Of a stretch of 64,000 nucleotides of DNA, positions 50,482-59,670 are shown one piece after another. The position numbers and the translations under genes were made by a program. The DNA is taken from the NCBI RefSeq assembly GCF_012932915.1, contig NZ_VCQU01000009.1:248001-312000 (forward strand), read 5' to 3'. The notes beneath the pieces are model-generated. The model was not told the DNA's origin and searched no databases. It saw only the letters and a program-made list of their open reading frames with translations. The stretch comes from Antrihabitans stalactiti. GTDB taxonomy: Bacteria > Actinomycetota > Actinomycetes > Mycobacteriales > Mycobacteriaceae. Position 1 is the first letter of the stretch, and every line of letters begins with the position of its first letter.

Positions 50482-51954
50482 TCACATATCGGCGAGCAAA
50501 GCCTCGACCGCCCGCTCTGCCAGCGCAGCAATGGTTTTCGACGGATTGCGACCGATCGCGCGTGGGACTATCGCGCCGTCCATCACGTACAACCCCTGGT
50601 GGCCGAATACTTTGCCTACATCATCGACGACGCCCGCCGCCGGCGATGCCGCCATATTGCATCCGCCCAAGGGGTGTGGCGTGACGAGTCCCTTGAACAA
50701 CCCCCAGCTAGGTAACCGGATCGGGTAGCCGCCGGTCGCCTTGCTGAGGCGAACATGCATCTCCTCCATGGCGTCGATCGCTTGCTCGGATCGGGCCGGG
50801 TTCCAATTCAGCTTCATGGCCGTTCGCCAGGGCCGCAGCCACGACCTTCCCAGATAGAAATCGCCGTCAGCGGCGTCGATCGCCTGGCCGAACCACGGCA
50901 TGACGGAACCGAAACCGCCGCGTCGGGATAGCCAGGCCCAGAAGCGACCCGGCTTCGTGTCTGCCTCGAAAATCACGTTGGCCAAATTGGGAATGCCGCC
51001 GTCCTCGATGAAGAAGCGGGCAGGCGGGTACCCGTCCAGAAAGCTGATTGCCGATGTAATCGTCGGTCCATTGGTCGGCTGCGGACTTCGACTCTTGTAC
51101 TTGGCCGGAGTGAGGAAATCACCATTCGAACTCCACCCTCGGCCGAGTGCGCGCGGAAGCGTCGTCAACCCGCGCTGTCGCGATCGCAGCAGGATCTCGG
51201 TCGAACCGATTGATCCCGCAGCCAGAATCAGCCGAGGCGCGACGATCTCGCTGGGCACCGCCTTCCCAGACGAGTAGTCGACATAATGCACGCGCCAGCC
51301 GCCGGACGCCCCGGAGATATGACTGACCTGGCAGTGCGCCCGGATCTCGGTCTGGTCGTTGGTCTGCGCCTTGGCCAAATAGTTCAGGTCGAGCGTCTTC
51401 TTCGCGCCGGTCGCACACCCGATGTCGCAGTTGCCACAGAACGTGCAACTCGCGAAGTCGACGGCGAGTTCGAGACGTTCGAACTTCGCGCCCTCGCCGA
51501 TTGCGACGGCAGCCTCCTGCAGCAGGTTCATTCGACTGACCGGCCGATCGACGGGGACCCGCTGCGGGCTCAACATCGTCGACACGCGCTCGTAGTACGG
51601 CGCCAACACGGCTCCGTTGATCGCCGATGGCCACCCGGATTCGAAGACCTTCGAATCTGCGTCGATACACACATTGGCGTAGATCAACGACCCGCCGCCG
51701 ACGCCTGCTCCACACACGACAGTCATATCGCCGTCCAACCGGCGAACATCCATCCAGCCGTCACGCTCGAGGGGATTCTTCGGGTCGTAGAACCAGTTCT
51801 TCCCGGATTCAGCCGGAGTGTCCTCGGTTCTCCACTTTCGGCCGCGTTCCAACATGAGGACCCGCTTACCCGCCGTCGCGAGCCTGCATGCCGCGACCGC
51901 GCCGCCGAATCCGCTGCCGACGATCACCACGTCGGGAGTGCCGTTCGTGGTCAT
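50482..51954 (-). CDS. GMC-family oxidoreductase (cholesterol-oxidase-like)
   Basis: This 490-residue FAD alcohol oxidase/dehydrogenase has the FAD site VVIVGSGFGGAVAACRLATAG and the GMC signature VCGAGVGGGSLIYANV. A four-cysteine cluster CTFCGNCDIGCATGAK is characteristic of the ChoD-like subgroup. A C-terminal HPLGGC then GLYVMDGAIVPRAIG covers the active site. It ends the operon alpha/beta hydrolase - DUF - GMC, and its ATG overlaps the DUF stop (ATGA). Related actinobacterial proteins carry some of these parts fused. A sterol or other hydrophobic alcohol is the likely substrate (inference). Confidence 0.88.
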   Translation of the reverse strand: MTTNGTPDVVIVGSGFGGAVAACRLATAGKRVLMLERGRKWRTEDTPAESGKNWFYDPKNPLERDGWMDVRRLDGDMTVVCGAGVGGGSLIYANVCIDADSKVFESGWPSAINGAVLAPYYERVSTMLSPQRVPVDRPVSRMNLLQEAAVAIGEGAKFERLELAVDFASCTFCGNCDIGCATGAKKTLDLNYLAKAQTNDQTEIRAHCQVSHISGASGGWRVHYVDYSSGKAVPSEIVAPRLILAAGSIGSTEILLRSRQRGLTTLPRALGRGWSSNGDFLTPAKYKSRSPQPTNGPTITSAISFLDGYPPARFFIEDGGIPNLANVIFEADTKPGRFWAWLSRRGGFGSVMPWFGQAIDAADGDFYLGRSWLRPWRTAMKLNWNPARSEQAIDAMEEMHVRLSKATGGYPIRLPSWGLFKGLVTPHPLGGCNMAASPAAGVVDDVGKVFGHQGLYVMDGAIVPRAIGRNPSKTIAALAERAVEALLADM

Positions 51955-52538
51955 GGCCGCCGCCGCAGGATGTAGGTGCAGACCAGCGCCCATGCGAAGA
52001 ACGTGAGGTAGCGAACAACCGCGAAGTGCCGCAACGGCCACACCACGCCGGTCCCCCGCATCGTTGCAATCGACGCTACAAGGCCCAACACGTTCAAGCG
52101 GAGAATGCCGCTTGCGACGACAACGCCCGCCCCGCCCTTGGCAGTTCGTACCTCGACAAGCAAGGTCGTTGTGGCGGGCCACATTCGCCATGGGCCCGCG
52201 ATTTCGACCCGCTTGACGCCGCGTAGCCAATGTTCGACGCCGTCGAGCAGGATCGGCGCTTCGTAGATCATCAGCGACGCGCGATCCCCAGCCGGAGAGA
52301 ACAGGTTGAAATCGCCTTTGCTGGTTGCATGTTGGGCACCCCAGCGCGGGATCTCGAACGCAGCGTTCAAGTTTCCGCGATGGTGCGTATCCGTGAGAAA
52401 TGCTGCGATGTCGTCGATGTCGATTCTTGCTCGTAGCGCGATCCCCGATGAACCGCGTGTGCGGTAGCCCTTGCGGGGATCGGTGACGCCTTTGGCGAGC
52501 TGCCCGGTCATTACCTCGTGAAAAGTCATCCCGCTCAT
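51951..52538 (-). CDS. Hypothetical protein linked to the GMC oxidase, C-terminal membrane helix
   Basis: This 195-residue protein lies between the hydrolase and GMC genes and is coupled to both (1 bp gap upstream, ATGA downstream). N-terminal FHEVMTGQLAKGV and SKGDFNLFSPAGDRASLMIYEAPI resemble the region that joins the units of large GMC/hydrolase fusion proteins. The end is hydrophobic (YLTFFAWALVCTYIL) and could anchor it to the membrane. Its activity is unknown. Confidence 0.7.
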   Translation of the reverse strand: MSGMTFHEVMTGQLAKGVTDPRKGYRTRGSSGIALRARIDIDDIAAFLTDTHHRGNLNAAFEIPRWGAQHATSKGDFNLFSPAGDRASLMIYEAPILLDGVEHWLRGVKRVEIAGPWRMWPATTTLLVEVRTAKGGAGVVVASGILRLNVLGLVASIATMRGTGVVWPLRHFAVVRYLTFFAWALVCTYILRRRP

Positions 52539-52539
52539 G

Positions 52540-53571
52540 TCATTCCCTGTTCAGCTCGTCGAGAATGAACGGAAAGACCTCGGTCGCAGCGTCTTTGCCG
52601 AGAAAAATGTCGAGGTGACCATAGCCGTGCATCTTCTGGAAGGTGTGCCTACCTGGCGCGACCTTTTCGAAGAAGTCGAAGGTCGCCGCCATCCCGGTCG
52701 GCACGAAGCAACGGTTCATCGAACCCGTCATGAAGACGAACCGCGCGTCCGTTTTCGGCATCTGCGAGGCGAATCGCAGCGGCAGTACCGACAGCGGGTA
52801 CTTACCGGTCGATACCAGTTCACCGGCTTTGAGGCTCGCTTGAATCTGTTCGAAAAAGGCAATCGGCGCCCAGCCGACCTCACCCTTGATCCAGTCATGG
52901 GTCGCGTCGTCGAGATTCTCGTGGCGCCAGAGGACCGGCCAGCCTGCCCCGTACACGACACTCGACATCCGGCATACGGGGTTGCGGCATTCTCGGTGCA
53001 GCAGCATCAACGACCGCGTGACCTTCGCCCAGAACCCCGGAGCGTGATATCCCCACTGCGCATCCATACCGTCGACGCGATGCCGCAGCGCGCCCATGGC
53101 GAACGGCATCTTGATGTCCATCAAGGTCCGGACATCGGCGTGCAACGCAATCGCATTGCTCACGACGGTCGTCACTTTGGGCAGGTCAGGGAGCAAGCCG
53201 GCGCAGATCGACATCATGAAACTCGTCGAACCCTGGCAATGCACGAGTGCTTTCATCGTGTCCCACCCGGTCACTTCGCCGATCTTCGCGACTGCCGCGG
53301 GGTGGTCGTGCACCGCCGCATCGTCGAGGGTGAAATCGCTCGGCTCGACATCGATGCTTGCCCGCCAGTTCAGCATCCAGACGTCGTAGCCCGCGTCGGC
53401 GAGCACGTGCGGCAATGGCCTCGCGACGGGTGGATTGAAGATGTTGGACCGCACGCTCATCCCGTGGACGAGCATCACCGGACCGCGGTATGGATCGGGC
53501 GGCGTCAAGCGAAGAAAGAACAGCGGCTTTCCGTCGCCCGCATTGAACTCGATCCTTGTGAAGTCAGACAA
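52540..53571 (-). CDS. Alpha/beta hydrolase with apparent Cys nucleophile
   Basis: This 343-residue alpha/beta-fold protein has the oxyanion region VMLVHGMSVRSNIF and YDVWMLNWRAS before the nucleophile elbow. The elbow reads ALVHCQGSTSF, so Cys stands where Ser is usual. A C-terminal GYGHLDIFLGKDA supplies the His. Cys-nucleophile members such as dienelactone hydrolase are known, but the reaction here is not. It is the first gene of the GMC operon and follows the LuxR-type regulator gene by 82 bp. Confidence 0.82.
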   Translation of the reverse strand: MSDFTRIEFNAGDGKPLFFLRLTPPDPYRGPVMLVHGMSVRSNIFNPPVARPLPHVLADAGYDVWMLNWRASIDVEPSDFTLDDAAVHDHPAAVAKIGEVTGWDTMKALVHCQGSTSFMMSICAGLLPDLPKVTTVVSNAIALHADVRTLMDIKMPFAMGALRHRVDGMDAQWGYHAPGFWAKVTRSLMLLHRECRNPVCRMSSVVYGAGWPVLWRHENLDDATHDWIKGEVGWAPIAFFEQIQASLKAGELVSTGKYPLSVLPLRFASQMPKTDARFVFMTGSMNRCFVPTGMAATFDFFEKVAPGRHTFQKMHGYGHLDIFLGKDAATEVFPFILDELNRE

Positions 53572-53653
53572 CCGAGCCCCTCCCGGTCACCCCGACTGGA
53601 AATTGTTCAGTGCAAGTCTCGCCGGTATCCGGTCGGAGGACATGCGTAATCGA

Positions 53654-56254
53654 CTACCTGTTCTCGGCCCTCACGGCTGCGCCGAGGGCAGTGCGATCGG
53701 CGACCGCCAGTTTGGCGCAGGCCCGATAGATGTGGCCTTCGACAGTTCTGACCGACACAACGAGCCGATCAGCGATCGCACGGTTGGACAACCCGTCGGC
53801 GATCATGATGCCGATCTCTCGTTCCCGTGTGGTGAGCGGAAGCGCCCTCGCACCGGTCGCGAGCGCGGGTGTGAGCGCATTCCCGCACAGCGCCGAAAGC
53901 CGTTGGGCGGCCGCGGCCGCCGCGAGCTCGCTCGACCGCTCGCCCGAGTTGGCGTACGCAGTTGCAGCGAGGGCTGAGGTGTCCGCTGCGATGAGCAGCA
54001 TGCCCAGTTCTTCGAAATCTGCTGCGACGGCGTCGAGCGCGCGACCGTCGCGCGCGCTCAGCGCCGAGCTCATGCGGACTGCGACCGCGGCGAATGCGCC
54101 GGGCACCGCTCGTGCTCGCTCCCCGAGTTCGACCGCGACCGACTCGTCGCCGAATTGAGCAGCGGCCATGAGCATCTTGGTCGCGACCGCCAGCTGGTCG
54201 CCTTCGATTGCTGAAACCGCCGCCTCACGCGCCAGCGCCTGTGCGCGGACCTGATCGTCGTCGCACGCCGCCATCCACGCCCGTGCGAGCAGCAACTCCG
54301 GCCGGAAGATGCCAACATTGTCGCCGTTGAGATGTTCGGTTCGCTCCATCGCGTCGCGCGCTTCTTCGCGTCGCCCGAGGGCGGCTGCCACTTGAGTAAG
54401 ACTCGCCAGCGCCAGCATCGCCCACGAGTACCCGGTTCCTTCCAGTGCCGCGGCGGCCTGGCGCAGTTCGGCGAACGCCGCATCCAGCCGTCCAGCCGCG
54501 AACAGCACTCGACCCAGCAGCACCCCTCCCAGCGAGCGGCCGGGCTGCTGCTGTTCGGCGAAGTCGACGTAATGCCGGGCGAGTTTCTCGGCCTCGTCGA
54601 TCCGGCCCGTCATCACCAGCGCAAATGTCTGGCCGAGTCCGCAGGTGTATCTGATGTTGCCGGTCTCGGACAACAGAGCAGCTTCGAGACCTGGCACCGC
54701 CAGCGGCTCGACCTCGTCGAAGCGACCGGAGAATGCCAGCCCGACGGCACCGCTCGACGCAGCCCAGGCCCGCGCGAGCGGTGGGCTTCCCGGCGAACTC
54801 ATCACCCGCGCAACCGTTTTCAGCGACTCCGGAATTCGGTTCTCGAACAGCATGAACGTCGCGTCCAACGCATCGAGAAGGTCATGCACCATCCGCTCGG
54901 TCGCGCGGGTCCTGATCAGTTCGAGGAGCGCTCGCCCCTCCTCGGGGCTACCCAGCGGCCAGAACAGATTGGCAGCACGTGGAAGCCCCCACATGACCAA
55001 CTCGATCTCGGACAGATCGCCCGGATCGTATTGCCCCAGCTCGGTTTCGGCCTCCTTTCCTCGACCGGTCCAGGCCAGCGCGTACGCAAGATAGATCGAC
55101 GCGAACAGTCCCCCGTCACTGTCTTTCGCGCCGCGGGCGAGTCGTTCGCCCAGTTCCATCGCCCCGACCCGAAGCGTGTCGCGCGCGGCATCGATGAGGA
55201 TCTCGGCTGTCGGCGGCGAGTCGCTGTCCAGACCGAGCGCAGCGAGCCGGATCCTGTCGACGACGTGCTCCGGTTTGCGGACCGAGATTCGCCGCACCAC
55301 CTCGCCGCGGATCCGGCGGGCGGCAAGCATCGGCGTGCTCTTGCTCAGGACCTCGCCGTAGAGCGGATGCCCCAGCCGGACAACGAGCCCCGCTTGTCCG
55401 CGCGCAACACGGACAAGCCCGTCACGCTCGGCAGCCTCGACCGCCTCTTCGGAGCTGAGATCGGTCAGCACGTCGAGATCGAGCGGCTCGCAGAACGACA
55501 GCAGCTCCAGCACGCGGCGTTCCTCCTGCGACAGCCGATCGATTCGGCTCGCCACCAGCGTGTTCAGGTGCGGGGTGATCGCCGCTTCGCCCCGCAGCTG
55601 CCACACACCCGCGACCTCGCGCAACGCGCCGCTCGACATCGCGCCTTCGATGAGATGGCGCAGGAAGAGTGGGTTTCCTTCGGAGACGCGGAAGATCCGG
55701 TCTGCGCTGGATGCCTCCAGCGGTCCGCCGAGGACGGTCTCTGCAAGTTCGACGGTCTGTTCGCTGGTGAACGCGGACAGCTCGATGCGCGTAAGCCATT
55801 CGTCTTTCCAGAGCGCGGTGATCGCGTCGGGCGCAAGTTCGGAGTCTCGGATGGTCACGACCAGTCTTGTGGAACCGCCCATCGCCAACTGGTGCACCAA
55901 CGTCGCCGAGAAATTGTCGAGCAGATGAGCGTCGTCGATGCCGATTATCGATCCGCCGAGCCCAGCGACGAGCTCGTTTCTCGCGGTACGCAGCACCGTC
56001 GCCGGCTCGATGGGACTGCTGATCGAGATCAAATGAGCGAACGCCCCCAGCGGAACGTTGCGCGCGGTCTCGGTCCCGACGACCCAGCGAAACGGCTTCC
56101 CCGAAACGCGCACAGCCTCTTTCGCGAGAGTCGTCTTGCCGACTCCGGCGCCGCCGGTGAGGACGACCCCGTTCGCGCTGCTCGTCAGGCGCAACGATGC
56201 AACGATCGCATCGAGCTGCGCAGCTCTACCCAGCGCCGGCCACACGGTCCCCAT
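53654..56254 (-). CDS. Large LuxR-family regulator with AAA/NTPase domain (paralogue 2)
   Basis: This 866-residue regulator has the same plan as the one at 41072-43663. It has a P-loop VVLTGGAGVGKTTLAKEAV, Walker B-like IIGIDDAHLLDNF, a long repeat region and a C-terminal HTH LTTREREIGIMIADGLSNRA then VSVRTVEGHIYRACAKL. Shared phrases such as WVVGTETA and GNPLFLRHLIEGA show common origin. It lies just upstream of the hydrolase-DUF-GMC operon on the same strand, the obvious candidate target. The effector is unknown. Confidence 0.88.
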   Translation of the reverse strand: MGTVWPALGRAAQLDAIVASLRLTSSANGVVLTGGAGVGKTTLAKEAVRVSGKPFRWVVGTETARNVPLGAFAHLISISSPIEPATVLRTARNELVAGLGGSIIGIDDAHLLDNFSATLVHQLAMGGSTRLVVTIRDSELAPDAITALWKDEWLTRIELSAFTSEQTVELAETVLGGPLEASSADRIFRVSEGNPLFLRHLIEGAMSSGALREVAGVWQLRGEAAITPHLNTLVASRIDRLSQEERRVLELLSFCEPLDLDVLTDLSSEEAVEAAERDGLVRVARGQAGLVVRLGHPLYGEVLSKSTPMLAARRIRGEVVRRISVRKPEHVVDRIRLAALGLDSDSPPTAEILIDAARDTLRVGAMELGERLARGAKDSDGGLFASIYLAYALAWTGRGKEAETELGQYDPGDLSEIELVMWGLPRAANLFWPLGSPEEGRALLELIRTRATERMVHDLLDALDATFMLFENRIPESLKTVARVMSSPGSPPLARAWAASSGAVGLAFSGRFDEVEPLAVPGLEAALLSETGNIRYTCGLGQTFALVMTGRIDEAEKLARHYVDFAEQQQPGRSLGGVLLGRVLFAAGRLDAAFAELRQAAAALEGTGYSWAMLALASLTQVAAALGRREEARDAMERTEHLNGDNVGIFRPELLLARAWMAACDDDQVRAQALAREAAVSAIEGDQLAVATKMLMAAAQFGDESVAVELGERARAVPGAFAAVAVRMSSALSARDGRALDAVAADFEELGMLLIAADTSALAATAYANSGERSSELAAAAAAQRLSALCGNALTPALATGARALPLTTREREIGIMIADGLSNRAIADRLVVSVRTVEGHIYRACAKLAVADRTALGAAVRAENR

Positions 56255-56298
56255 GTATGGATCTTATTGGCCGAATGTGACTTTCTGCCTGGTAGCGG

Positions 56299-56805
56299 TC
56301 AATGCAAATAGACGAATCCTGGGTGCGGGTCGACAACCGCGGACCCCGTCGCCCCGATCTGGACCATCGCGGCGACGACGCCACCCTTACCCGCGACGAC
56401 CGTCGCAGACCGCATCGAACCGACCCCTGCTGCGACGCACTGGTCGGCGACAAGTCGCTGCACGCCCCCCGACATCGATTCCAGGTTGAACCACACGATC
56501 GCGAGCGGCACACGCTCGATCGGCGATCCGACGCCGCCGTCCAGACTGAACCGGACGACATCGGGGTCCCCGAGCACCCGCGTCGCGCGAGCAAGCGGAT
56601 TCGGTCCGTCGATGTAGTGCGGTTGCACCTGAAATGGGCTGGCGGACAGTCGGGCTGGCTCCATCGTGGAAATTCCGAGGTCGAGCAGGCACCGCGCCGC
56701 ATCGATCGCGTCACGGTCCCCGCTCGCAGCACGGTCTGCCAGCGCGGCCTCGGCCGACTCCAGGCGGAATCGGTCGAACAGGTCCGGATACGACGGCAAG
56801 AACAT
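56299..56805 (-). CDS. Hypothetical protein
   Basis: This 168-residue protein is in no family I recognise. The N-terminal PDLFDRFRLESAEAALADRA is helical. The later DVVRFSLDGGVGSPIERVPLAIVWFN and SMRSATVVAGKGGVVAAMVQIGATGSAVV are beta-rich. No signal peptide or membrane helix is seen. It precedes the second LuxR-type regulator by 44 bp on the same strand and may be co-transcribed with it. Confidence 0.6.
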   Translation of the reverse strand: MFLPSYPDLFDRFRLESAEAALADRAASGDRDAIDAARCLLDLGISTMEPARLSASPFQVQPHYIDGPNPLARATRVLGDPDVVRFSLDGGVGSPIERVPLAIVWFNLESMSGGVQRLVADQCVAAGVGSMRSATVVAGKGGVVAAMVQIGATGSAVVDPHPGFVYLH

Positions 56806-56820
56806 GCAGGTCCCCTTGAT

Positions 56821-56854
56821 CCAGACTGCGGCCCCCCTCGTGGCCGCAGTCTGG
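56821..56854. terminator. GC-rich hairpin
   Basis: CCAGACTGCGGCC (56821-56833) pairs perfectly with GGCCGCAGTCTGG (56842-56854) over an 8-nt loop. It lies between the stop of the ArsR-type gene (56907) and the start of the hypothetical gene (56805), all on the minus strand, so termination of the ArsR transcript is likely. It does not share sequence with the other palindromes. Confidence 0.6.
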
Positions 56855-56906
56855 GTTCGACGTTATTGACGCGCGAGGCCGCGGGCGCGAGTAGTGCACT
56901 ACCTCA

Positions 56907-57545
56907 TTAGGCGAGCAACTCCCTCAGCTGCGAATTCGGCTCGATCACCCGGACCACCGCGCCACCCGACGCGGTCGCCACGCCGTAACGGCCCATGCTC
57001 GTGTCACGCGGCACCAGCAGCCAGTCCTCTGTCCACCGGTCGATGTGCGCGATGTCGAGCAACGGACCTGGACCTAGTGCACGCTCGTCGGCGCGGTCCG
57101 TCAGGAGCACCACAGGCCGATCCGCGCCGAGCAGACACACCCCTTCGCTGGGGAACCACATCGTGCGCAGCCCGATATCGAGCCAGCCACCGATTGCCAG
57201 GTCCATGTCGGCGACCGGGTGCACCGAGCAGAGCAGTGCGGGGCGCAGCCCGGCAGCGAATCGCCCCAGAGGAGCGCGCTCGGCACCTGCCGCAAGCTCG
57301 CCGAGCGTGTGCGCAGTCGATCGCAGTTCCGTGGCCTGCACTCGATAGCGCACGTCGCGACCGGTTTTCCCTGCGGTGACCAGCCCCGCGTCGCGCAAGA
57401 TCGCCAGATGCTTCGTGATCGCCTGCCGCGTGACCGCGATGTGGCCGAGTAGCTCGGTCGCCGACATGGGACCATGGCGCGCAACTGCGTCGAGGATCGC
57501 GCTGCGCGTGCTGTCGGCAAGCGCGGCGAACACCGGTGCCGTCAT
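56907..57545 (-). CDS. ArsR-family winged-helix regulator with extra C-terminal domain
   Basis: This 212-residue protein has an N-terminal ArsR-type HTH (FAALADSTRSAILDAVARHG, SATELLGHIAVTRQAITKHL, LRDAGLVTAGKTGRDVRYRV). ArsR proteins are usually 90-120 residues. Here about 110 further residues follow (DLAIGGWLDIGLRTMWFPSE, PGPLLDIAHIDRWTEDWLL), which I cannot assign. No Cys metal motif of the ArsR/SmtB type is visible in the HTH part. The ATG at 57545 fits the HTH start. It diverges from the receptor kinase gene by 117 bp. Confidence 0.78.
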   Translation of the reverse strand: MTAPVFAALADSTRSAILDAVARHGPMSATELLGHIAVTRQAITKHLAILRDAGLVTAGKTGRDVRYRVQATELRSTAHTLGELAAGAERAPLGRFAAGLRPALLCSVHPVADMDLAIGGWLDIGLRTMWFPSEGVCLLGADRPVVLLTDRADERALGPGPLLDIAHIDRWTEDWLLVPRDTSMGRYGVATASGGAVVRVIEPNSQLRELLA

Positions 57546-57662
57546 CGATGCCTCCAGAATGTGCAATCGATCGGTTGCGTATTCGAGGGAGCCTAGCGCG
57601 CGTCGATACCGGATGATGGGTGTTGACCGAGTGCCGGAAGGGTCGAGAAGGGAAGTCGGAAA

Positions 57663-59663
57663 ATGGAATCGGCCCTGAAGCCGGGTGACGTATTCGCTGG
57701 ATACACCATCCAGGGGATCATCGGTACCGGTGGCATGGGCGCGGTCTACCTTGCGCGCCACCCCAACCTTCCACGCCTTGTCGCACTGAAATTGCTGCAC
57801 CGGTCGTTGACCGGCGACAACAGCGTGCGCGCGCGGTTCGAGCACGAAGCCGCGCACGCAGCCCGCCTCGAGCATCCCAACATCGTCGCCGTGTACGACC
57901 GCGGCCGCGTCGGCGACCAACTGTGGATCGCCATGCAATACGTCGCAGGGACCGATGCAGGCAAGCTCGTCGCACGCGGACCGGTTCCACCACAACGCGC
58001 ACTGCACATCATCACCGAGGTCGCGAAGGCGCTCGATCACGCGCATCGTCTCGGAATCCTGCATCGCGACGTCAAGCCGGCCAACATCCTTCTCGCCGAG
58101 GGCACCTACGACGACGCGGACGAGCGCGTCTTTCTCACCGATTTCGGCATCGCAAAAGCGCTCGACGAGACCGGCCACCTGACGCAGACAGGGATCTTGC
58201 TCGCCACGCTGCACTATGCGTCGCCCGAGCAACTGGAAGGAAGGCCGCTCGACGGTCGGTCCGACGTGTACTCGTTGGGCTGCACGCTCTACCACCTGGT
58301 GACAGGGCATCCTCCGTACGAGGCGCCCAGCGCAGGCGGCATCATCATGGGCCACGTCAGCCGTCCGATTCCGAGGCCGACGAGCTTCGTCGCTGCCGTA
58401 CCCCCTGCCTTCGACGACGTCATCGCACGGGCGCTCGCAAAGAACCGCGACGAGCGATACAGCACCTGCATGGAGTTGGCGACGGCCGCGCGCCATGCCG
58501 CCCAGTTCCCCCGACGGCCTGCACCGGAGCCCACGGTCCTGCGGGACCAGGTGCGGCCACCAACTCCCCAACCGTGGCAACACCAGCCGGTTTCGCCCGC
58601 GCCGTCGACATCGTTTCTGCACCGACCGATCGCCGCCGTCCTCGCGGTGCTGGTCGCGATTGCGTGTGTCGTGGGTTTTGCGATCTGGCGGGTGAACAAC
58701 CAAAGCTCCAACGATTCGAGCGCAGACGCCGCGAAGAATCCAGGCAATGCCTTTCAAGGCATGTACAACGTCAAGATCCAGTCGAATGTCTACAACGGCG
58801 TCGCTGTCGCTCCGGACAAGCTCGAGAAACCGCTGGAGGTGGTCTGGGAGGTCCGGTCGCAGTGCGACGGCAAGGCGGGTGAATGCGTCGCAGTCGCCTC
58901 GTCGAAGACGCCCGGCACCGACGGCTATTTCACGCTCGACCGCATGGAGTTTCGCTACACAGACGGCAGGTGGGTTCGCAATTTTGTACCTGAACAGCGA
59001 ATTTGTCGTTCCGCGGAGACGCAGGAGGAGCAGCACGAAACCTGGGTCGCCATTCAGACCATCACACTGACGGCCCCGACCCAACCGACCGACGGACCCA
59101 TCGAGCGCCTGTCCGGAAAGGCGGTCACCACCCAAGGCGGGACCTGCCGCGGAATTTGGGAGTCGACGATGGACCTGGTCCGCAGCGGCGATCTGCCTGC
59201 CGACACCGCACCGTTGACCGACGCCAACCCGGCCGACCCCGGCAATCCGAACCCTCCCGGAGCCGCGTTTCGCGGCACCTACGAACTCACGACGACGCTG
59301 ACCTCGACCCCGCCCGGTAGCGAGTCCGCAAACAGAACCCCGGTCGTCGAACGATGGACAGCGTCACCCGCGTGCACACACGATGGGAACGAGTGCGTGG
59401 TCGTCTTGTCCAGACCCGAGACCGACCACCCGCGCGTCTTCAAGTTCGTCGACGGCGCGTTCGAACAGTCCTATCAAGCCGTGAAGTCGAAATGCGACTC
59501 TGGGGTCGATGCAGGCAATCCGCGCTACCTCGATGTTCTGAAGCCGACCACCACGGGTGCCGGGCCTGCGCAGAAGTTGACCGGTACGACGACGATCACC
59601 TTCACCGGCGCCTGCCCAGGCGTTTGGAAATTCACCATCGACGCGGTTCGCATCGGCGAGTGA
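57663..59663 (+). CDS. Transmembrane serine/threonine protein kinase with duplicated Cys-containing ectodomain
   Basis: This 666-residue PknA/B-type kinase has a Gly-rich IIGTGGMGAVYLARH, lysine in LVALKLLH, HRDVKPANILL, DFGIAKAL and an APE-like SPEQLEG. A Pro-rich linker and one membrane helix (AAVLAVLVAIACVVGFAIW) follow near residue 325. The outside part is two similar units, FQGMYNVKIQS and FRGTYELTTTL onward. Each carries a C-x(5-7)-C pair (SQCDGKAGECV, ACTHDGNECV), a single Cys and a last GGTCRGIWEST or GACPGVWKFT. It converges with the FHA-PP2C-FHA operon, 7 bp apart, which likely reads or reverses its phosphorylation. Confidence 0.92.
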   Translation: MESALKPGDVFAGYTIQGIIGTGGMGAVYLARHPNLPRLVALKLLHRSLTGDNSVRARFEHEAAHAARLEHPNIVAVYDRGRVGDQLWIAMQYVAGTDAGKLVARGPVPPQRALHIITEVAKALDHAHRLGILHRDVKPANILLAEGTYDDADERVFLTDFGIAKALDETGHLTQTGILLATLHYASPEQLEGRPLDGRSDVYSLGCTLYHLVTGHPPYEAPSAGGIIMGHVSRPIPRPTSFVAAVPPAFDDVIARALAKNRDERYSTCMELATAARHAAQFPRRPAPEPTVLRDQVRPPTPQPWQHQPVSPAPSTSFLHRPIAAVLAVLVAIACVVGFAIWRVNNQSSNDSSADAAKNPGNAFQGMYNVKIQSNVYNGVAVAPDKLEKPLEVVWEVRSQCDGKAGECVAVASSKTPGTDGYFTLDRMEFRYTDGRWVRNFVPEQRICRSAETQEEQHETWVAIQTITLTAPTQPTDGPIERLSGKAVTTQGGTCRGIWESTMDLVRSGDLPADTAPLTDANPADPGNPNPPGAAFRGTYELTTTLTSTPPGSESANRTPVVERWTASPACTHDGNECVVVLSRPETDHPRVFKFVDGAFEQSYQAVKSKCDSGVDAGNPRYLDVLKPTTTGAGPAQKLTGTTTITFTGACPGVWKFTIDAVRIGE

Positions 59664-59670
59664 GCACCGC

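Noticed and set aside
52537-53649. 370-codon plus-strand frame opposite the alpha/beta hydrolase
   Set aside because: It is His/Arg-rich antisense translation. The minus strand carries the recognisable hydrolase.
57546-59135. Minus-strand extension of the ArsR gene opposite the receptor kinase
   Set aside because: The plus strand has an intact kinase with all motifs. The antisense frame has low-complexity, unfamiliar composition.
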